NCBI RefSeq assembly: GCF_021023135.1
Contig: NZ_PGFV01000004.1
Coordinates: forward strand, 248,001-312,000
Length of the DNA: 64,000 nt
Direction of reading: 5' to 3'
Source of the DNA: Brevibacterium sp. CCUG 69071
Lineage (GTDB): Bacteria > Actinomycetota > Actinomycetes > Actinomycetales > Brevibacteriaceae
Positions within the stretch are counted from its first letter, which is position 1; each line of letters begins with the position of its first letter. Below, one piece after another: positions 33,137-40,029 of this stretch. Under the pieces are notes generated by a model, which had not been told where the DNA came from, did no database searches, and saw only the letters and a list, made by a program, of their open reading frames with translations. The position numbers and the translations under genes were made by a program.

Positions 33137-34720
33137 ATGAAACGGCAATTCCCCATTGTCCGACTGGTCACCGGAGATTCTCCGGGCAAGCAGATCGCCC
33201 AGTTGGCGGCTACGGCATCGGCGCTCGGCCTCGGTGCGCTGGCCGCCTGGGACATGACTCAGAAGAAGCATTCGATCCTGCGCAACTACCCGATCGCCGG
33301 TCACGCCCGGTTCCTGCTCGAGTCGATCCGACCGGAGATCCAGCAGTACTTCATCGAACGCAACTGGGACGGCCGCCCCTTCAGCCGCGACACCCGGACG
33401 ACGATCTACGAGCGGGCCAAGGGAGTCCACTCCGAGCACGCCTTCGGCACCGAACACGACGTCGACCGCACCGGCTACGAGGCGCTCATGCATTCGGCGG
33501 TGCCCATCGCCAACGCCCCGACCCCGCCGCGGGTGCGCATCGGCGGCGAGGAATGCACCCAGCCCTATGACATCGCACTGCTCAATGTCTCCGCGATGAG
33601 CTTCGGATCGCTGAGCGACAACGCCATCCGCTCCCTCAACAAGGGTGCGGCGATGGGCGGGTTCGCCCACGACACCGGCGAGGGATCGATCTCGCCCTAT
33701 CACCGCGAATTCGGCGGTGACCTCATCTGGGAACTCGGCACCGGCTACTTCGGGGCGCGCACCCCCGAGGGCGACTTCGACCCCGACGTGTTCGCCGAGA
33801 AGGCCAAGGATCCGCAGGTCAAGATGGTCTCCCTCAAGCTCTCCCAGGGCGCTAAGCCCGGCATCGGCGGTGTCCTGCCCGGACCCAAGGTGACCGAGGA
33901 GATCGCCGAGATCCGCGGCATCCCCGTCGGCAAGACCTGCATCAGCCCACCCGGACACAGCGTGTTCTCGACCCCGATCGAGCTGCTCGAGTTCATCCGC
34001 CGCATGCGCGAGCTCTCCGGCGGCAAACCTGCCGGCTTCAAGCTCTGCCTGGGCTCACGCACGGAGTTCCTCTCGATCGTCAAGGCCATGGTCGAGACCG
34101 AGATCCTGCCCGACTTCATCATCGTCGACGGCTCCGAGGGCGGCACCGGCGCGGCTCCGATCGAATTCGAGGACCATGTCGGCCTGCCGCTGACCCAGGG
34201 CCTGATGATCGTGCACAACGCGCTCGTCGGCGCGGGGCTGCGGAAGAAGATCAAGATCGGGGCCTCGGGCAAGATCGCCAGCGGCTCCGACATCGTCAAA
34301 CGCCTCATCCAGGGCGCCGACTTCACGAACTCGGCGCGAGCGATGATGATGGCCGTCGGCTGCATCCAGGCCCAGGCCTGCCACACCGGCAAGTGCCCTG
34401 TGGGCGTTGCCACTCAGAATCCCCGGCGAGCGCGTGCGGTCGACGTCCCGGACAAGTCCACCCGGGTGAAGAACTACCAGGAAGCCACCGTCGCCGAGGC
34501 GGTCCGGCTGATGGCATCGATGGGTGCGGCTCACCCGGACGACCTCGAGCCGACGATGCTGCGGCGCAATGTCTCCGCATCGGAATCGTGGTCCTATGCC
34601 CGCCTCTACGAGTGGCTCACACCGGGGCAGCTGCTCAATGGTGCTCCCGATGATTGGGCGGCCGACTGGCAGACCGCTCGTGCCGACTCGTTCACGATTC
34701 CCCGCGGACACAGCCGCTGA
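33137..34720 (+). CDS. FMN-binding glutamate synthase family protein
   Basis: A 527-residue protein equal to the synthase core of GltB without the amidotransferase domain. An N-terminal hydrophobic segment (about 22-40) precedes NVSAMSFGSLSDNAIRSLNK, then GGFAHDTGEGSISPYHREFG, LPDFIIVDGSEGGTGAAPIE, FMN-binding KIKIGASGKIASGSDIVKRL, and a Cys cluster C-IQAQA-CHTGKC-P for an iron-sulfur centre. Stand-alone members are common in bacteria; their electron donor and product are not well defined. GGAGG precedes ATG 33137. Tandem repeats follow the stop. Confidence 0.88.
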   Translation: MKRQFPIVRLVTGDSPGKQIAQLAATASALGLGALAAWDMTQKKHSILRNYPIAGHARFLLESIRPEIQQYFIERNWDGRPFSRDTRTTIYERAKGVHSEHAFGTEHDVDRTGYEALMHSAVPIANAPTPPRVRIGGEECTQPYDIALLNVSAMSFGSLSDNAIRSLNKGAAMGGFAHDTGEGSISPYHREFGGDLIWELGTGYFGARTPEGDFDPDVFAEKAKDPQVKMVSLKLSQGAKPGIGGVLPGPKVTEEIAEIRGIPVGKTCISPPGHSVFSTPIELLEFIRRMRELSGGKPAGFKLCLGSRTEFLSIVKAMVETEILPDFIIVDGSEGGTGAAPIEFEDHVGLPLTQGLMIVHNALVGAGLRKKIKIGASGKIASGSDIVKRLIQGADFTNSARAMMMAVGCIQAQACHTGKCPVGVATQNPRRARAVDVPDKSTRVKNYQEATVAEAVRLMASMGAAHPDDLEPTMLRRNVSASESWSYARLYEWLTPGQLLNGAPDDWAADWQTARADSFTIPRGHSR

Positions 34721-34746
34721 GCGGCCGGCTCTGGGCGGCCGGCTCC

Positions 34747-34824
34747 GAGTGGCCGCGCGCCGGGATCGGAGTGGCTGCGCGCCGGGACCGGAGTGGCTGC
34801 GCGCCGGGACCGGAGTGGCTGCGG
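34747..34824 (+). repeat. 22-bp tandem repeat, 3.5 copies
   Basis: Units at 34747, 34769, 34791 and (partial) 34813 share GAGTGGCTGCGCGCCGGGAC; the first differs at two positions. Two copies of GGCCGGCTC lie just before. The repeats separate the glutamate-synthase-like gene from the hydrolase gene. Confidence 0.8.
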
Positions 34825-34878
34825 CCCACCCGGGCCCGCTGAGCGCCACCCACCGAACCGATTCACACTGGAGGCATC

Positions 34879-35448
34879 ATGACCACCCTCGTCTTGCTCC
34901 ACTCCGCGCTCGGGCGCAATGCCGGCATCGACGCCCTCGCCGAGAAGTTCACGGCGGCCGGGCACACCGTCCACACTCCCGACTTCTACGAAGGCCGGAC
35001 CTTCACTACCGCCGAGGCGGGTGTCGGTCACGCCGAGGAGATCGGGTTCTCGAGGCTCGTCGACCGGGTGGCCGCGGCATGCGCGGGGTTGCCCGGGGAG
35101 TTGGTCTTCGCAGGCCTCTCGCTGGGCGCCGGGATCGCGCAGCAGATGGGCAAGAACGACCCTCGGGCCCGCGGGGCGCTGCTGCTCCACGGCGGGGGAT
35201 TCCCGAAGCCGACGCGCTGGCAGTCCCAGGTCCCGGTGCAGATCCACTTCGCCGTCGACGACGAGTGGCGCGATCACGGCACTGCGGAGTTCCTCTTGGA
35301 ATCGGCCGCCCGGGCGGGCGCTCAGGCCGAGCATCTTCTCTACCCCGGCGCGACCCACCTGTTCAGCGACGAGACCTCCCCCGACCACGTCCCCGAGCAC
35401 GCCGAGCTTCTCCTCGCCCGCGCCCTGGAGTTCCTCGACCGGGCATAA
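34879..35448 (+). CDS. Dienelactone hydrolase family protein
   Basis: A 189-residue alpha/beta hydrolase of minimal DLH size. It has LVLLHSALGRNAGIDALAEK, GHTVHTPDFYEGRTF, the nucleophile elbow FAGLSLGAGIAQ with Ser where classical dienelactone hydrolases have Cys, and the terminal His in YPGATHLFSD. IHFAVDDEWRDHG may give the acidic member. CTGGAGG precedes ATG 34879. The natural ester or lactone substrate is unknown. Confidence 0.86.
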   Translation: MTTLVLLHSALGRNAGIDALAEKFTAAGHTVHTPDFYEGRTFTTAEAGVGHAEEIGFSRLVDRVAAACAGLPGELVFAGLSLGAGIAQQMGKNDPRARGALLLHGGGFPKPTRWQSQVPVQIHFAVDDEWRDHGTAEFLLESAARAGAQAEHLLYPGATHLFSDETSPDHVPEHAELLLARALEFLDRA

Positions 35449-35513
35449 GAGCCGCATCGCGATGGTCAGTCGCAGTCCTTTCGCTGCGGGCCGCCCCACC
35501 AGACCGCGCATCG

Positions 35514-35583
35514 CCGAAAGCAGACCTCAGCGTCGAGAGCTGACTTCCTGAAGTCGACTTTCGACGCTGCGGTCTGCGCTCGG
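35514..35583. repeat. 70-bp palindromic element, copy 1
   Basis: Arms of 23 bases (35514-35536 starting CCGAAAGCAGACC, and 35561-35583 ending GGTCTGCGCTCGG) pair with two mismatches. A small inner palindrome GACTTC-CT-GAAGTC sits in the centre. A second element of the same length lies at 36678-36747 and aligns over its whole length at about three-quarters identity. Both are preceded by CGCATCG. Confidence 0.7.
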
Positions 35584-35699
35584 CGTTGCCGCCGGCGCTC
35601 GGTCATCGGTACTGCACCCACCACTCGGCGCTTTTGTCACTTCGGCACAGTCAACCTCTATTCTTTAAGCTCCTTTTATTAACTTTTGATTTCGTTTGC

Positions 35700-35728
35700 T
35701 TGCGTTAGATGCGTTTCAATGTAACTAT
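35700..35728 (+). promoter_or_regulatory. AT-rich promoter, probably giving a leaderless mRNA
   Basis: TTGCGT (35700-35705), a 16-base spacer and TAACTAT (35722-35728) sit in a stretch far richer in A+T than the window average (about 35640-35735). The expected transcription start, seven bases past the -10, falls on the A of ATG 35735, and no ribosome site is present. Confidence 0.35.
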
Positions 35729-35734
35729 ATTCGA

Positions 35735-36715
35735 ATGGCTCGTGTATATACGAAGCAGGAACTGATCCGACTAGGGTTGACGGAGAAAGATGTCCGCAAC
35801 GCCCTTCGGTGTTGCCTTAGGCGAGTGCGCCGGGGATTCTTCGCCCCTGTCCGCCCATGCGACTCACCCGCCCACGCATCTCTTCATCCACACACCCCAA
35901 CACAGCCTGCAGACTATCCACACACCTACGGGGACATCCGGGACCACAGCGAAAAGCTGAAACTGCTGATCAGATCCCGACTGCCCGATCTCCAGCCGAC
36001 CGATGCGTTCTCCCACATCTCGGCCGCCCTGCTCCACGGCATTCAGCCTCCCTATCCTGCGACCGAACAGGTCGAGTTCACTCGAATTGGCTATCACGCG
36101 AACTTTCCCGAACTGCGCATCTATGACCGGGCACTCACGCGATCCGACCGGGTGAGGGTCGGAGAGTTCCTCGTCACCGACCTCGCCCGCACGCTCGCCG
36201 ATCTCGCGCATGACTATCCCCTAGAGATCTCGGTGCCGATGATCTCGGAGGCTCTGCACTGGAGAAGGGTCGGCAGATCGGAACTGGACGATCATCTGAG
36301 CAGCCGACGACGAGGCAGCCGAACGGCCAGATCAGCCTTCGACCTCGCAGATTCCCGTCATGAGTCACAGGGAGAATCGCTGTGTGCCGTCAAGTTCCAC
36401 CGACTCGGCATCCGCGGAATGGTTCCACAGGTCGATGTCTACGATCGAGCGGGCTCCTTCATCGGCCGGGCCGACTTCCGGCATGAAGACCTGCCGCTGA
36501 TCGCCGAATTCCATGGCCTGGGCAAGTACTATCTCAACGCCGATGGGCCGGATAGAGCCAGCAAAGACAATCACAAGCGTCACATGAAGCTGACCAACGC
36601 CGGCTACACCGTCTTCAATCTGGTGTGGGCCGATCTGTTTCGCGACGAGCTCTTCGTCGCAATCAAGCAGCGCATCGCCGAAAGCGGACCGCAGCATCGA
36701 GAGCGGGGTTCATGA
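35735..36715 (+). CDS. AbiEi-like HTH plus DUF559-type nuclease-fold protein
   Basis: About 326 residues from ATG 35735 (an in-frame TTG lies at 35696). The N-terminus (VYTKQELIRLGLTEKDVRNA, then RVRRGFFAP) resembles the winged-helix of AbiEi-type antitoxins. The C-terminal 100 residues resemble DUF559/Vsr-like PD-(D/E)XK domains: GRADFRHEDLPLIAEFHGLG, KYY, HKRHMKLTNAGYTVFNLVWA. Asp, Glu and Lys positions are kept, but the usual DG reads HG. There is no AbiEii toxin beside it. The AT-rich upstream and flanking palindromic elements suggest acquisition. The last codons lie in element copy 2. Confidence 0.68.
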   Translation: MARVYTKQELIRLGLTEKDVRNALRCCLRRVRRGFFAPVRPCDSPAHASLHPHTPTQPADYPHTYGDIRDHSEKLKLLIRSRLPDLQPTDAFSHISAALLHGIQPPYPATEQVEFTRIGYHANFPELRIYDRALTRSDRVRVGEFLVTDLARTLADLAHDYPLEISVPMISEALHWRRVGRSELDDHLSSRRRGSRTARSAFDLADSRHESQGESLCAVKFHRLGIRGMVPQVDVYDRAGSFIGRADFRHEDLPLIAEFHGLGKYYLNADGPDRASKDNHKRHMKLTNAGYTVFNLVWADLFRDELFVAIKQRIAESGPQHRERGS

Positions 36716-36747
36716 AGCCTGCCCTCGACACCGCGGTCTGCTTTCGG
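36678..36747. repeat. 70-bp palindromic element, copy 2
   Basis: Arms 36678-36700 (starting CCGAAAGCGGACCG) and 36725-36747 (ending GGTCTGCTTTCGG) pair imperfectly with four non-Watson-Crick positions. It matches copy 1 in length and order. Its left arm encodes the final residues of the AbiEi/DUF559-like protein. Confidence 0.7.
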
Positions 36748-36760
36748 CATCACGGCCATC

Positions 36761-36789
36761 GCCCCGGAGCTAAGGTTGCCGCCCGGGGC
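36761..36789. terminator. Possible terminator between convergent genes
   Basis: Seven-base arms GCCCCGG (36761-36767) and CCGGGGC (36783-36789) with a 15-base loop, between the DUF559-like gene and the convergent SDR gene. Confidence 0.4.
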
Positions 36790-36811
36790 AATACTGGAAG
36801 CCGGTGCCGCC

Positions 36812-37615
36812 TCAGCCCATGACGAGGCCGTTGTCGACGACGAGGTTCTGGCCGGTGACCGCCCGGGAGGCTGGGGAGGCGAAGAACACCACCGCCGAGG
36901 CGAACTCCTCCGGAGTGGTCACGTGCCCCAGCGCGCTCGCCTCGGCAATCTGGTCGAAGACCTCCTCGGGTGTCGCCGAGGAGGCATCCGTGGTCCGCAG
37001 CAATCCGCCCGAGACCATGTTCACGCGCACCCCGGCATACCCGAGATCCTTGGCGAAGGTCCTGGTCAGAGACAGCAGTGCGGCTTTCGCCGCGGTGTAG
37101 TCGTGGTAGGGCACGACCGGGTTCTGGACGAGGTTCGAGCCGATGTTGATCACCCGTCCGGAGCCGATCTCACGGAACCCGCTCATCGCCGCCTGCACCG
37201 TATTCAGCGCCGCACCCACAGCTCCCTGGAACTGATCGGCGAAGTCCGAGTAGTCGATCTCATCGGCCGGCTGCCGATCGCCGCCGTTGAAGGAGAAGTC
37301 GATCAGCGCGTTGTTGACCACGGTCGAAACCGGTGCCCCGAATTCGGCGGCTGCGGTCTCGAACATCGTATCGACCGCGCGGGAGTCGGTGACATCGGCC
37401 TCAACGGCGAGGGCACGCCCGCCGCGAGCGCGGACCGCCTCGGCGAGCTCCTCTGCAGAGTCGGCAGAGTACCGGTAATTGATGACGAGAGCGGAGCCCT
37501 CGTGGGCGAAGGCCTTGGCGATCGAGGAGCCCAGGCCGCGCCCGGCTCCGGTGACGAGGACGATCTGCTGGTCGAGGGGCATGGCGGCGGTCGTGAAGGC
37601 CTGGGCGTTGCTCAT
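36812..37615 (-). CDS. 3-oxoacyl-ACP reductase-like SDR
   Basis: A 267-residue classical SDR: IVLVTGAGRGLGSSIAKAFA, VEADVTDSRAV, VVNNALIDFSFN (Leu replaces Gly in NNAG), the Ser of VINIGSNLVQNP, and YTAAKAALLSLTRTF. The end, ASPASRAVTGQNLVVDNGLV, matches FabG-like reductases. GAAGGAG precedes ATG 37615. It is a single gene; whether it serves fatty-acid synthesis or a secondary route cannot be told. Confidence 0.88.
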   Translation of the reverse strand: MSNAQAFTTAAMPLDQQIVLVTGAGRGLGSSIAKAFAHEGSALVINYRYSADSAEELAEAVRARGGRALAVEADVTDSRAVDTMFETAAAEFGAPVSTVVNNALIDFSFNGGDRQPADEIDYSDFADQFQGAVGAALNTVQAAMSGFREIGSGRVINIGSNLVQNPVVPYHDYTAAKAALLSLTRTFAKDLGYAGVRVNMVSGGLLRTTDASSATPEEVFDQIAEASALGHVTTPEEFASAVVFFASPASRAVTGQNLVVDNGLVMG

Positions 37616-37798
37616 CGCGATTCTCCTTCGAATGCTCGGCGTCTCCTCACCCTACCCGCCACGGTCCGACTGCGGCGTCGGCCGCGGCCCGAGTGCGGCC
37701 TCGGGCCGCGGAAAACGCACCGGCGAGGTGAATACCGGGCCGATCATCCATAGACTGAAGAGACGACCACTATTGTCCATCCCCAGAAAGTTCCCCCT

Positions 37799-38854
37799 AT
37801 GAACGAGATCGGCGCAGCCATCTCCATCGGCGTACTCGCAGCAATCGTCGTCCTCGTCGTCTATCTCATCGGCGCGAAGATCGGTCGCTGGCAGCCGGCG
37901 CCCCGCTCACCCCAGGGCGGGCCCGGTCAGCAGGGACGCTATCCCCAGCAGCCCTACGGACAGGGCCAGCAGCACCCCCAAGGCCAGTACACCCAGGGTC
38001 AGTACACCCAGCCGACCCGGGCCTACGGCAACGAGGACGAAACCCGCGTCCTGCCCGCGAACGCAGGCTACGAGACTCGCCACGGCGCCGCGGAGGGCTA
38101 CGACGACGCCGAGCCCCGCGCCACGAAGGCGGAACTGGCCCGCAACATCGGCCACTCCGGCCAATTGGTCGAAGCGAACCGGAGGGCGGCCACGGCCTCG
38201 AACGGCGACACTCTCGCCGTCTTCACCTACATCTTCGGTGCCGCACTCATCGCGGTCATCGCGTTCGTCTTCTTCAACAATCTGATCCTGCCCGCGACGA
38301 TCGGCGCCCTCACCGGCGCGATCGTCTGTGTGGCCCTGGCCGCGACCTTCTCCCTGAAGGAACTCGACTTCTGGCCCGACAATGCCACGATCACGATCAT
38401 CAACCTCCTCGTCGCCCTCGCGGCGTCGATCAGCATGTACATCGGCGCCGAGCGGACCGAACGCGACGGCTTCAGCCTCAACGGGATCACCGACTCCTTC
38501 GACCCGCTGCCCTTCAGCGAGGGGTTCTCCGCCTTCGCCATGGCCATCGGCGATCGGGTCGTCGACTTCTTCAAGGACTACGGCTTCCTCGGCTTCGTCT
38601 TCCTGCTGCTCATGGGCGTCGGCTGCATCATCGTCTTCACCCTGGCCGCGAAGTCCCTCATCGACGTCATGGACTGGCGCATCTTCGCCCAGTTCGGCCA
38701 CTTTGTCACCGACCGTCCGATGGCCCATTCGCGGGCCGTTCGCTACCAGTCCTCGAAGGTCTCGCACACGGTCACGTCGATCATCCTCGGCATCATCGCG
38801 ATTCTCTGCTCCACCGGAATGCTCTACGATGCATTCACATGGTTCACCCGCTGA
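37799..38854 (+). CDS. Multi-pass membrane protein with Gln/Gly/Pro-rich cytoplasmic loop
   Basis: A 351-residue protein. A first helix (ISIGVLAAIVVLVVYLIGAK) is followed by a low-complexity Q/G/P/Y stretch (about 35-75, GQYTQGQYTQPTRAYG). Then come a charged segment and five further membrane helices (AALIAVIAFVFFNNLILPAT, GFVFLLLMGVGCIIVFTLAA, and others). No family is recognised. The prion-like loop and the last helices suggest a small scaffold or channel-like protein. It lies just upstream of oleA on the same strand, 139 bases away, so a functional link is possible but unproven. Confidence 0.68.
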   Translation: MNEIGAAISIGVLAAIVVLVVYLIGAKIGRWQPAPRSPQGGPGQQGRYPQQPYGQGQQHPQGQYTQGQYTQPTRAYGNEDETRVLPANAGYETRHGAAEGYDDAEPRATKAELARNIGHSGQLVEANRRAATASNGDTLAVFTYIFGAALIAVIAFVFFNNLILPATIGALTGAIVCVALAATFSLKELDFWPDNATITIINLLVALAASISMYIGAERTERDGFSLNGITDSFDPLPFSEGFSAFAMAIGDRVVDFFKDYGFLGFVFLLLMGVGCIIVFTLAAKSLIDVMDWRIFAQFGHFVTDRPMAHSRAVRYQSSKVSHTVTSIILGIIAILCSTGMLYDAFTWFTR

Positions 38855-38992
38855 TGACTCCTCGCTGAGAACCGACTCAGCAAGGGAGAGATAGGATAGT
38901 CTCCGGACTTCCCCCGTCGTGGCGCGCCCCGCGTGTGTCGCAGCGGCCCTGCAGACTTCGACGAACTACCCGAAAAGGGATGAGTACCTCAA

Positions 38993-40021
38993 TTGGCGAA
39001 TGGCAACGCAACATTTCGGCACTCGAACGTGGCGCTTCTCGGCCTGACCGAGATCGAAGCCCCGAACCGAGTGACGTCGCAGGAATTCGACGAACGCCTC
39101 GCCGATACCCTTTCATCCCTCCACCTGCCCCAGGGTCTGCTGCAGCGGGTGGCCGGAGTCGAAGCGCGCCGCAACTGGGATCAGCCGAACCAATTCGTCG
39201 ACGGTGCGATCGCCGCCGGCAAGCAGGCCCTCGACGAGGCGGAGGTGTCCCCCGCCTCGATCGGACTGATGGTCAACACCTCGGTGACCCGTGAGCACCT
39301 GGAACCGTCCGTGGCCGTCGGCGTCCACGCCGGAATCGGACTCGGTCCGCAGGCGATGAACTTCGACATCGCCAACGCCTGCCTCGGCTTCGTCAACGGC
39401 ATGACCCTGGCCGCGAACATGATCGACGCCGGACAGATCGACTACGCCCTCGTCGTCGCCGGCGAGGATGCCTCCCGAGTGCAGGAGGCGACCCTGCGCC
39501 GCCTCAACCGTCCGGAGATCACCCGCGAGGAGTACCTCAACGAATTCGCCTCCCTCACCCTGGGCTCGGGGGCGGCCGCCGCGGTCCTCGGTCCGGCCGA
39601 CAGACATCCCGAAGGCCACCGCATCCTCGGCGGCATCACCCGGGCGGCGACCGAGCACCATGCACTGTGCGTCGGCGACCACAACGGCATGTTCACCGAT
39701 GCCAAAGGCCTGCTCGCCGGCGGCATGGAACTCGTGGTCGCGGCCTGGGAGGAAGCCCACGCTACCGGCTGGGACTGGCGTGAGATGGACCGCTACGTCC
39801 TGCATCAGGTCTCCGATGTGCACACGAATTCGATCACGAAGGCCGCGAACCTCGATCCCGACCGGATCCCCGTGACCTACCCCGAGCTCGGCAATGTCGG
39901 ACCCGCGTCCCTGCCGATCACCCTGTCCCGCGAGGCCGAATCCCTCAAGCCCGGCGACCGCATCCTGTGCATGGGCGTCGGCTCCGGCCTAAACACCGCC
40001 ATGACCGAAATCGAGTGGTAG
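38993..40021 (+). CDS. oleA: OleA, thiolase-fold enzyme for head-to-head acyl condensation
   Basis: A 342-residue FabH/OleA-family protein, probably starting at TTG 38993 with AAAAGGGA twelve bases before. Catalytic Cys130 (IANACLGF), His271 (VLHQVSD) and Asn301 (GNVGPASLP) are in place. Glu104 (HLEPSVA) stands 26 residues before the Cys, the spacing of the OleA-specific base (Glu117/Cys143 in Xanthomonas). This argues for true OleA: non-decarboxylative Claisen condensation of two long-chain acyl-CoAs to a 2-alkyl-3-ketoacid. It heads the oleA-oleBC-oleD operon. Confidence 0.92.
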   Translation: MANGNATFRHSNVALLGLTEIEAPNRVTSQEFDERLADTLSSLHLPQGLLQRVAGVEARRNWDQPNQFVDGAIAAGKQALDEAEVSPASIGLMVNTSVTREHLEPSVAVGVHAGIGLGPQAMNFDIANACLGFVNGMTLAANMIDAGQIDYALVVAGEDASRVQEATLRRLNRPEITREEYLNEFASLTLGSGAAAAVLGPADRHPEGHRILGGITRAATEHHALCVGDHNGMFTDAKGLLAGGMELVVAAWEEAHATGWDWREMDRYVLHQVSDVHTNSITKAANLDPDRIPVTYPELGNVGPASLPITLSREAESLKPGDRILCMGVGSGLNTAMTEIEW

Positions 40022-40029
40022 AAGAGTTC

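Noticed and set aside
36776..37753. A 325-codon frame antisense to the FabG-like gene
   Set aside because: A shadow frame without motifs; the opposite strand encodes a clear SDR with a good ribosome site.
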